Below are positions 43,320 to 51,549 of a DNA stretch of 64,000 nucleotides, piece by piece. The first letter of the stretch is position 1. The number at the start of each line of letters is the position of its first letter. The position numbers were made by a program, and so were the translations under genes. Source of the DNA: Enemella evansiae (GTDB lineage Bacteria > Pseudomonadota > Alphaproteobacteria > Rhodobacterales > Rhodobacteraceae); contig JAFKDC010000005.1 of assembly GCA_017255395.1 (NCBI GenBank), positions 1-64,000 of the forward strand. Reading direction: 5' to 3'. The notes under the pieces are model-generated. The model had not been told where the DNA came from. It searched no databases and saw only the letters and a program-made list of their open reading frames with translations.

Positions 43320-43691
43320 TCAGTCCTGTTTCTGGAGCATCCGGCCGAGGACGCGACCGCCGAGGATGTGTACGTGCAGGTGCGGAACCTCCTGCACCCC
43401 GTTGCGGCCCGCGTTGGAAATCAGCCGCCAGCCGTCTTCCTCGACGCCCTCCATGCGGCAGACCTCGCCGACAAGGCGGACGTAGTCGAGGATCTCGGCG
43501 TCCGAGGCGTCCTGCGCGAAATGGTCGAAGCTGACGTAGGCGCCCTTCGGGATCACCAGGACGTGCAGCGGCGCCTGCGGGTAGATGTCCCGGAACGCGA
43601 GGCTGTGCGCGGTCTCCTTCACCGTCTGGTTCGGAATCTCGCCGCGCAGGATCTTCGCGAATATGTTCTGGTCGTCGTAGCTGTAGGCCAT
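43320..43691 (-). CDS. HIT-family nucleotide-binding protein
   Basis: The 123-residue protein ends with the histidine triad HLHVH (His104, His106, His108), the nucleotide-binding and catalytic site of the HINT branch, which hydrolyses purine-nucleoside phosphoramidates. NIFAKILRGEIPNQTVKE at the N terminus and VLVIPKGAYVSFDHF are typical. GAGGACCCC precedes the ATG at 43691. The gene probably stands alone. Confidence 0.94.
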   Translation of the reverse strand: MAYSYDDQNIFAKILRGEIPNQTVKETAHSLAFRDIYPQAPLHVLVIPKGAYVSFDHFAQDASDAEILDYVRLVGEVCRMEGVEEDGWRLISNAGRNGVQEVPHLHVHILGGRVLGRMLQKQD

Positions 43692-43763
43692 GGGGTCCTC
43701 GGGAGTGTCAGGGCGCCGTTCGGGCCGCATCAAGGCCGAAATCCCCGCCACATGCAACCGGCC

Positions 43764-45341
43764 TCAGTCCGCGAAGAGGTGCTCCGCCCCGGCGATGTCC
43801 TGCGCTGTCGCGCCCGGCACCGACAGGAAGCTTTCCAGCGTGCGGGCGTTGACCTCGATCGGGTCGGTCTCGCGCAGGCGCTGGTAGTTCTCGAACTGGG
43901 CATCCCGGATGCGGTCGCTTTCATGCGTCATGTCGTTGCGCACCGTCGGCAGCAGGCGTTCGATGGTCTCGAAGGGCGTCCGATCGCCGGCCAGCCCCAC
44001 CCGCTTGGCGTGGCCGATCAGGTAGGCGTCCGAGAACTGGCATTCGACCTCGAGGATGCGCGTCAGCGCGCGATCCCGTCCGAAATCCTCGATCAGGTCG
44101 AGGTTGGCGGGGTCCATGCAGACGATCAGGCGGTCGGTCTCGTAGTAGTCATAGAGCATCCGCATCAGCGCCCGCCGGTGGCGGTGCCGCTTGCCCATGG
44201 TCGACTGGATGCCGCCAAGGTCCGGCAGCGCGCAGCTTTCCTCGTTGAAGAGGTATTCGATGCAGGGAATGTTCGTCACCTGGCGGATGCGCTCCACCAG
44301 CCGTTTGGCGACGTGCCACTTCTTGCAGACGATGATCAGCAACTCGCGTTCGCGGCCCAGAGAGCTTTCGGTCTCCCAGAACCGCGGCGCGAAGCGGCGA
44401 CCGTCGCGGCCCTTCTCGGTCAGGAACTTGAACAGCGACCGTCCTTCGTTGGAAATCTGGAACCGCGCCCCTTCCGAGGCATAGAGCACGCCAAGGCGTC
44501 GCCGCAGTTCCGTCGCCTCGGGAGAGATCTTCCGCGCGAAGAGCGCGTCCTGAGACAAGAGCAGGTCGTAGTGGTCGTTGTAGAGGGTCACCGGCATGCC
44601 GTAGTCGGTGAACATCAGGAAGGTCAGCGTGCGGCTTTCGATCTCGTGCTCGGGAATCAGGTGGCGGACCAGCGTCTGAAAGAATGTCTCGTCCGGGATC
44701 CACGTGGTCGCGAAGAAGCGCATCACGTCGCGCCGCTTTCTTGCGAAGGCGAGGATCGCTTCGATCGTGCGGCGGCGCAGGCACCACCACTGGCTGCCGA
44801 TCATCACCTCGATATCCCCGGGCACCGCCCGCGTCAGGCCCAGCCGCTTCTGCATCTGGTACATCGCGTAGAAGCGCCGCTTTTGCGTGCGTTCGTTGAA
44901 CCAGTGACGATAGATCAGCCGCTCTTCCTTCCAGCCGGTCTTGATCCAGTCGCTTTCGAAGTAGTCGTAGCTTTCGATGTAGTCGCAGTCGCGCCGGTCG
45001 AGGAATTCATGCGCGTATTCCGCCGATTTGATCGCCATGCAGTCGCCGGACAGCATGTAGAAATGCGTCGCGCGCGGAAAGGCCTCGGACGCGGCCTGCA
45101 CCGCGCCCAGCGTGGCGCGCACAAGGCTCCATTCCCCCCAGCCACACCTGACCCGCTTCTTCGCGAAGGTCACGTTCGGGTTGTCCTTCAGGGCCGCGCG
45201 CAGGCGCGTGTAATGCGCCGCCGGGGACCGCGCGTCGAAGTGGATCGCCATGTAGTCGCCCGCCGCCGTCAGGCTGTTGGCCTGACGGATGATCGCATCC
45301 GGGTCCTTGTGACACAGAAGGATGAAGGCGATTTTTGCCAT
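43764..45341 (-). CDS. GT14-like beta-1,6-N-acetylglucosaminyltransferase with DUF5928 C-terminal domain
   Basis: The 525-residue cytoplasmic protein begins like core-2/I-branching glycosyltransferases (KIAFILLCHKDPDAIIRQANSL, MAIHFDARSP, RCGWGEWSLVRATLGAV, FYMLSGDCMAIKS). Its C-terminal 220 residues form the DUF5928 region known from Rhodobacterales; it contains NIPCIEYLFNEESCALPDLGG and VCMDPANLDLIEDFG and has no known function. No signal peptide is seen. The start at 45341 lies at the beginning of the family motif. It is divergent from a sulfotransferase gene, so both probably modify one surface polysaccharide. There is no nearby polysaccharide export cluster. Confidence 0.85.
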   Translation of the reverse strand: MAKIAFILLCHKDPDAIIRQANSLTAAGDYMAIHFDARSPAAHYTRLRAALKDNPNVTFAKKRVRCGWGEWSLVRATLGAVQAASEAFPRATHFYMLSGDCMAIKSAEYAHEFLDRRDCDYIESYDYFESDWIKTGWKEERLIYRHWFNERTQKRRFYAMYQMQKRLGLTRAVPGDIEVMIGSQWWCLRRRTIEAILAFARKRRDVMRFFATTWIPDETFFQTLVRHLIPEHEIESRTLTFLMFTDYGMPVTLYNDHYDLLLSQDALFARKISPEATELRRRLGVLYASEGARFQISNEGRSLFKFLTEKGRDGRRFAPRFWETESSLGRERELLIIVCKKWHVAKRLVERIRQVTNIPCIEYLFNEESCALPDLGGIQSTMGKRHRHRRALMRMLYDYYETDRLIVCMDPANLDLIEDFGRDRALTRILEVECQFSDAYLIGHAKRVGLAGDRTPFETIERLLPTVRNDMTHESDRIRDAQFENYQRLRETDPIEVNARTLESFLSVPGATAQDIAGAEHLFAD

Positions 45342-45483
45342 ACAGCGAACGATTGCCCTAAGTTTGCCCGATTGTTTCTATTGATAAAGCCTGCGGGGCG
45401 TTGAATAAACCGGCTTTATTTGATTTCTTGTAGCAGGTCAGACGTCAAGAAGACCATAACGGACGTCAGCGGAGGCAGCAGGC

Positions 45484-46302
45484 ATGGGCTTTCCCGGCAC
45501 ATGGATGACCGAGAGCGAGAGCATGGTGTATCGGGTCGTCCCGAAATGCGCCTGTTCGACCATCGGCCAGATCATGTTCTATTCCGACCACGGTCGCTTC
45601 TTCGACGGTGACATCCACGACGCGACCGAGGGCCTGCACAAATGGGCCCGCGACGACAGCCAGCCCGCCATCAAGGCCACCGTCAAGACGCGCTCGTCCT
45701 ATGCCTTCACCTGCGTGCGCAACCCCTACACGCGCATCCTGTCCAGTTTCTTCGACAAGATCTGCGGCATCCAGCGCAACGGCAAACGCTATCGCGGCAA
45801 CCTCGTGCCCCTGCTGATCCAGAAATACGGGATCGAGGTCGGCGGCGACGACGGCCAGCAGGAGTTCGACCAGATCCGGTCTTTCCGGCGCTTCCTGCTG
45901 TTCGTGCGCGACACAATCCGCTGGCGTCGCCCGATGGAGCCGGACATTCACTGGTCCGCCATGTCGGGCCATGTCTCGACCTTCATCGTGAACGGCGGAC
46001 GCTACGACCAGATCTTCTGGACCGAGGATTTCAACGCCGGGATGCAGGGGGTGCTGGACAAGATCCAGACCCGCCACCCGGTCGACCTGACGCAGATCCC
46101 GCGCTTCAACGAATCCGAAGGACACGGACCCAAGCGCCTGCACCCGGTCGAGGATTACTTCGACGACCTCTCGATGCATCTGGTCTACGAGATCTTCAAA
46201 CGCGACTTCGAGCTGTTCCGCTACGATTTCGAGAACCCCGCCAACAAGATGCCGGTGGGTGAAATCGACCTTGCCGAGGTTCACGCCAAGCTGGGCGATT
46301 GA
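45484..46302 (+). CDS. sulfotransferase-family protein
   Basis: The 272-residue protein has the 5'-phosphosulfate-binding loop VVPKCACSTIGQ (residues 18-29) and the 3'-phosphate-binding segment FTCVRNPYTRILSSF (75-89), as in carbohydrate sulfotransferases using PAPS. It should add sulfate to a sugar. GGAGG lies eight bases before the ATG. It is divergent from the GT14/DUF5928 gene, and the 142-base gap is AT-rich and likely contains both promoters. No signal peptide is seen, so it probably acts on a cytoplasmic precursor. Confidence 0.85.
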   Translation: MGFPGTWMTESESMVYRVVPKCACSTIGQIMFYSDHGRFFDGDIHDATEGLHKWARDDSQPAIKATVKTRSSYAFTCVRNPYTRILSSFFDKICGIQRNGKRYRGNLVPLLIQKYGIEVGGDDGQQEFDQIRSFRRFLLFVRDTIRWRRPMEPDIHWSAMSGHVSTFIVNGGRYDQIFWTEDFNAGMQGVLDKIQTRHPVDLTQIPRFNESEGHGPKRLHPVEDYFDDLSMHLVYEIFKRDFELFRYDFENPANKMPVGEIDLAEVHAKLGD

Positions 46303-46354
46303 TCCGTCCGGGCTATCCCGGCGCGGAGCCGCGCGTTGACCGTCATCGGGCCGG

Positions 46355-46579
46355 TCAGCGGCGCGTGTAACGCGCCACCAGCCGCCGGACGACGGGGGCA
46401 ATGACCAGCACCGACGGGAAGGCGATCAGCCAGCTCGACCCCCATGCGCTCATCCACAGGCCGAAGAAGCCCGGGACCACACCCAGGGCCCGCAGCGTGG
46501 CGACGCCCGACACGATCAGGGACATGAAGCCCGACAGCAGCAGGCCGAAGACGACGGGGGCAAGGCGGGGCGGGATCAT
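46355..46579 (-). CDS. DUF2798 small membrane protein
   Basis: The 74-residue protein has two predicted membrane helices (VVFGLLLSGFMSLIVSGVATL and WLIAFPSVLVIAPVVRRLV) joined by a short loop, the layout of DUF2798. The family has no known function. AAAGGAG lies before the ATG. It is convergent with the sulfotransferase gene and divergent from the phytase-like gene. Confidence 0.78.
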   Translation of the reverse strand: MIPPRLAPVVFGLLLSGFMSLIVSGVATLRALGVVPGFFGLWMSAWGSSWLIAFPSVLVIAPVVRRLVARYTRR

Positions 46580-46650
46580 GGCGGGGCTCCTTTCCCACCC
46601 TGCTTACGGCTTTCCCCTGTGGCCACAAGGGGCCGCGCGTCTTCGTCGGA

Positions 46651-46679
46651 CCGTCACCAAACCGTCATCGCCCCGTTAC
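46651..46679 (+). promoter_or_regulatory. Pho-box-like triple repeat
   Basis: CCGTCAC (46651-46657), CCGTCAT (46662-46668) and CCGTTAC (46673-46679) repeat at exactly 11-nt intervals. PhoB boxes are CTGTCAT-type half-sites with this period. The array is 47-75 bases before the phytase-like gene start. Confidence 0.6.
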
Positions 46680-46725
46680 CCTTGGGCCGGAAAGAGGCAT
46701 GGAACCAGAAGAACAGGGGATTCCC

Positions 46726-48885
46726 ATGCCGATCCGCACGCTTTGTCTGACCAGTGCGCTGGCGCTTGCCGCCGGGGCCGCTTCGGCGGACATGACCTTC
46801 AACCGCATCGCCGCCTTCGCCACGCCCCTGAACATGGCAGAGGGCGAGGATACCGCGCGCGAAACCTCGGCAGAGATCATTGCCGCGACCGAAGACGGCA
46901 TGACGCTGGTCTACACCGACAGCCCGCTGGGCGTGCTGGGCCGCATCGACATCACCGACCCGGCGAACCCGCAGCCGCTGGGCAACCTGCCGCTGGATGG
47001 AGAGCCGACCTCCGTCGCCGTCAAGGGCACGGCGGCCTTCGTGGGCGTGAACACCTCGGAAAGCTACACCGATCCCTCGGGTCACCTCGCGGTCTTCGAC
47101 CTGCAGACCGGCGTGCAGGCCTATGACTGCGACCTTGGCGGCCAGCCCGACAGCGTGGCCATGGCCAAGGACGGCAGCTTTGTCACCGTCGCCATCGAGA
47201 ACGAGCGCGACGAGGATCTGGGCGACGGCCGCACCGGCCAGATGCCCGCCGGTTACGTCGTGATCGTTCCCGTCGAGGGCGGCACGCCCGATTGCGACGG
47301 GCTGATCAAGGTCGACCTGACCGGGCTGGCCGAAGTTTCCCCCGAGGACCCGGAGCCCGAGTTCGTGGATGTGAACGCGGCGGGCGAGATCGTCGTGACG
47401 CTTCAGGAAAACAACCACCTCGCGGTGATCGCCTCTGACGGCACCCTGCTGAACCACTTCTCCGCCGGGGCGGTGGATCTTGAGGGCATCGACACCAGGG
47501 ACGAGCGCGGCGCGCTGATCTTCACCGACAGCCAGCCCGCCCGCAAGCGCGAGCCCGACGCGGTCAAATGGATCGACGCCGACCATTTCGCCACGGCGAA
47601 CGAGGGCGACATGGACGGCGGCTCTCGCGGCTGGACGATTTTCAACAAGGACGGCACGGTTGTCTACGAAAGCGGCGCGTCCTTCGAACATGCGCTGGTG
47701 CGGATCGGCCACTACCCGGACAAGCGATCCGACGCCAAGGGCGTGGAGCCCGAATCGATCGAGTTCGCGGAATTCGACGGCACACCCTTCGTCTTCGTGG
47801 GCTCCGAGCGCGGGTCGGCGGTCGGCGTCTACGACGTCACGGACCTGAGCGCGCCGGTGCTGAAGCAGATCCTGCCCTCGGGCATCGGACCGGAGGGCTA
47901 CGTCGCGATCCCCGCGCGCAACCTGCTGGTCTCGGCCAATGAGACCGACCTGATCGAGGACGGCGGCGTGCGCGCGCATGTCATGCTCTTCGACTACGCG
48001 GAAGGTCCTGCAAACTACCCCCAACTGACCTCCGAAGGCGCGGATGAGTTGATCGGTTGGGGCGCGATTTCCGGCATGGTCGCGGGCGAGAATGGCCTCG
48101 TCTACGCGGTGAACGACAGCTTCTACGGCTACCAGCCGACGATCTTCACCATCGACACGACGCAGACCCCGGCGCGCATCACCAAGGCCCTGCGGATCAC
48201 CCGCGCCAATGGCGACATCGCGCAGAAACTCGACCTCGAAGGCATCGCGCTGGACGGCGAGGGCGGCTTCTGGGTCGCTTCCGAGGGCCGCACCGACCGG
48301 GTGATCCCGCACGCGATTTACCATGTCACCGCCGAGGGCGAGATCGACGAGGAAATCGGCCTGCCCGCCGAGTTGATGGCGGTCGAGACGCGCTTTGGCT
48401 TCGAGGGCATCACCCTGAAGGACGGCACCCTCTGGATGGCCGTGCAGCGCGAGTGGGGCGACGATCCGAAGGGCCGCGTGAAGCTGGTGTCCTATGACCT
48501 CGAAAGCGGCGAATGGGGCGCGGTCCACTACAAGAAGGCCGCGCCGGAAACCGGCTGGGTCGGACTGTCCGAGATCGTGGCCCACGGTGACTGGTTCTAC
48601 GTGGTCGAGCGCGACAACCAGATCGGCGCCGCTGCGATCACGAAGAAGGTCTACCGCATCCCCGCCGCCGAGATGGTTCCGGCCCCGCTCGGCGGCGACC
48701 TGCCGGTGGTGTCGAAGGAAGAGGTCCGCGACCTGATCCCCGACCTCAAGGCGCAGGGCGGCTACGTGATCGACAAGGTCGAGGGTCTGGCGATCTTCGA
48801 GGACGGCACCGTCTGGGTCTCGACCGACAACGACGGCGTCGACGACAGCTCGGGCGAGACCTTCTTCTGGTCCTTCACGCTCTGA
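46726..48885 (+). CDS. secreted esterase-like/phytase-like beta-propeller protein
   Basis: The 719-residue protein has a signal peptide (MPIRTLCLTSALALAAGAASA). The first 400 residues look like a beta-propeller similar to choice-of-anchor proteins (LGVLGRIDITDPANPQPLG, VAIPARNLLVSANETD). The last 300 match the phytase-like domain (LDLEGIALDGEGGFWVASEG, RFGFEGITLKDGTLWMAVQ, KVEGLAIFEDGTVWVSTDNDG). It is expected in the periplasm or outside the cell and may free phosphate from organic phosphates, although that activity is not proven for the family. A Pho-box-like array upstream supports a phosphate role. AGGGGA precedes the ATG at 46726. Confidence 0.85.
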   Translation: MPIRTLCLTSALALAAGAASADMTFNRIAAFATPLNMAEGEDTARETSAEIIAATEDGMTLVYTDSPLGVLGRIDITDPANPQPLGNLPLDGEPTSVAVKGTAAFVGVNTSESYTDPSGHLAVFDLQTGVQAYDCDLGGQPDSVAMAKDGSFVTVAIENERDEDLGDGRTGQMPAGYVVIVPVEGGTPDCDGLIKVDLTGLAEVSPEDPEPEFVDVNAAGEIVVTLQENNHLAVIASDGTLLNHFSAGAVDLEGIDTRDERGALIFTDSQPARKREPDAVKWIDADHFATANEGDMDGGSRGWTIFNKDGTVVYESGASFEHALVRIGHYPDKRSDAKGVEPESIEFAEFDGTPFVFVGSERGSAVGVYDVTDLSAPVLKQILPSGIGPEGYVAIPARNLLVSANETDLIEDGGVRAHVMLFDYAEGPANYPQLTSEGADELIGWGAISGMVAGENGLVYAVNDSFYGYQPTIFTIDTTQTPARITKALRITRANGDIAQKLDLEGIALDGEGGFWVASEGRTDRVIPHAIYHVTAEGEIDEEIGLPAELMAVETRFGFEGITLKDGTLWMAVQREWGDDPKGRVKLVSYDLESGEWGAVHYKKAAPETGWVGLSEIVAHGDWFYVVERDNQIGAAAITKKVYRIPAAEMVPAPLGGDLPVVSKEEVRDLIPDLKAQGGYVIDKVEGLAIFEDGTVWVSTDNDGVDDSSGETFFWSFTL

Positions 48886-48917
48886 ATTTCACCCAAGTCC
48901 CTTTTCAGCAGGTCAGG

Positions 48918-48946
48918 CGCCGGTCCCTCGGGAGCGGCGTCTTTTT
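48918..48946 (+). terminator. terminator of the phytase-like gene
   Basis: CGCCG-G-TCC pairs with GGA-G-CGGCG (48918-48939), followed by TCTTTTT. It is 30 bases past the stop. Confidence 0.7.
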
Positions 48947-48955
48947 ATGCGGTGG

Positions 48956-49001
48956 CGAATTCTTGCAAAGAATTCGATCCGTTTTCTTTGCAAGAAAACG
49001 G
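48956..49001. repeat. two tandem AT-rich hairpins between convergent genes
   Basis: CGAATTCTT-GCA-AAGAATTCG (48956-48976) is a perfect 9-bp stem. CCGTTTTCTT-TGC-AAGAAAACGG (48979-49001) is a perfect 10-bp stem only two bases later. Both have near-identical cores (TTCTT, GCA, AAGAA). They may end transcripts from both sides or be members of a Rhodobacterales repeat family. Confidence 0.6.
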
Positions 49002-49015
49002 CGCCCCCGGCGCCG

Positions 49016-49606
49016 TCAGTCCGGCAGGTCCTTCGACGGGATGAGCGGAAAGAACGTCCCCGAGGACCAGAGGCCGAACCAGCCGTCGTGGTGATCGCCC
49101 AGCTCCACCAGCCGGTAAAAGCTTTTGCGGTCGATCAGCGCCTCGAGGTTGGCGCGCACCAGAACATAGGGCGCGGGCTCGCCGGTCTCGGGGTCACGCT
49201 CCACACGAATGGGGTGATCGGGCCCGGCCACGGCGTGGTCGTCCACATGGGTGCGGAAGGTCAGCACCTGGTCCGGCCCCGCGCCCTCTGCCTCGAAATC
49301 GACCGCCACGAAGGGGGCGTCTTCCACCGTGATGCCCACTTTTTCGACAGGCGTGACCAGAAAGTAGTCCTCGCCGTCCTTGCGCAGGATCGATGAGAAC
49401 AGCTTGACCAGCCCCATGCGCCCGATCGGCGTGCCAAGGTAGAACCACGTCCCGTCGCGCGCTATGCGCATATCGAGGTCGCCGCAGAAGGGCGGGTTCC
49501 ATGTGTGGACCGGCGGCGGACCTTTGCCACCGGCCTTGCGGGCTGCCTCCGCGATGCCCTCCGTCGAGGGCGGCACGCCATTTTGTGAACGCATTGCTTT
49601 TGCCAT
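49016..49606 (-). CDS. DUF1285 protein
   Basis: The 196-residue cytoplasmic protein matches DUF1285 (PPVHTWNPPFCGDLDMRIARDGTWFYLGTPIGR; LVKLFSSILRKDGEDYFLVTPVEKVGI; the C-terminal RKSFYRLVELGDHHDGWFGLWSSG). The family is common in proteobacteria and of unknown function. It is divergent from the MoxR gene, as often seen in alphaproteobacteria. The start at 49606 is uncertain; an ATG four codons later would also fit. Confidence 0.87.
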   Translation of the reverse strand: MAKAMRSQNGVPPSTEGIAEAARKAGGKGPPPVHTWNPPFCGDLDMRIARDGTWFYLGTPIGRMGLVKLFSSILRKDGEDYFLVTPVEKVGITVEDAPFVAVDFEAEGAGPDQVLTFRTHVDDHAVAGPDHPIRVERDPETGEPAPYVLVRANLEALIDRKSFYRLVELGDHHDGWFGLWSSGTFFPLIPSKDLPD

Positions 49607-49666
49607 TTCCGAACCGCGCGATACACTCGCACCAACAGCATACTAGCCCGGAAGTGGAGATTTAAC

Positions 49667-50670
<1,004 letters not shown>

Positions 50671-50674
<4 letters not shown>

Positions 50675-51549
50675 CAGGTACCGTCGCCCATCTGCGCACC
50701 CGCGCGCAAGAAGAGGCGGGACGCTTTCCCGCCCTTCTGGCGCGGGCCGAGCAACTGGCCGGGACCGTCCTTCTGGGCGAACACGGGCGCCGTCGCGCCG
50801 GGCTGGGCGACGATTTCTGGCAGTACCGCCCGCTGACCGTGGGCGACAGCTACCGCCAGATCGACTGGCGCCGGTCGGCGCGCGGTGACGAGCAGTTCGT
50901 GCGCGAACGCGAATGGCAGATCGCCCAGTCGGTGCAGGTCTGGGTCGATCCCGGCGCGTCGATGCGGTTTTCGTCGTCGAAGACGCTGCCGACCAAGGCC
51001 GACCGGGCGCGGCTGGTGGCGCTGGCGGCCTCGATCCTGCTGGTGCGGGGCGGCGAGCGCGTCGGCCTGACCGGGTGGAAACTGCCGCCCCGGCGTGGCG
51101 ATCAGCAAACCCTGCGGCTGGCGGAACTGCTGTCGGAGGATGGCGAGGACGACTATGCCGAACCCGAGGCGCGCGGCATGCTGCCCCATGCCAAGGCGCT
51201 TTTCGTCTCGGACTTCCTGTCCGACCCCGCGCCGGTCGAGGCGGCGCTGACAAAGGCCGCCGACCGGGGCGTGCGCGGTGTGCTGTTGCAGGTACTCGAC
51301 CCCAGCGAAGAGGCCTTCCCCTTCGACGGGCGCACCATTTTCGAAAGCGTGAACAAGAGCCTGCGGCACGAGACCTTGAAGGCAGGCGACCTGCGCAGGG
51401 CCTACCTGCACAGGCTGGCCGAGCGGAAGGCGCGGCTGGATGCCATATGTCGGCTGACCGGCTGGCAACATTTTACGCATCACACTGACCAGACAGCGCA
51501 ATCCGCGCTGCTTTGGGTCGATCGCGCCCTGGATGGGAGCAACGGATGA
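50671..51549 (+). CDS. DUF58 domain protein
   Basis: The 292-residue protein has the DUF58 signature (YRPLTVGDSYRQIDWRRSARGDEQFVREREWQ), related to VWA proteins. The following QSVQVWVDPGASMRFSSS replaces the usual DxSxS of a VWA metal site with DPGASM. It is thought to act with MoxR. The GTG start overlaps the MoxR stop. Its stop overlaps the next ATG. Confidence 0.9.
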
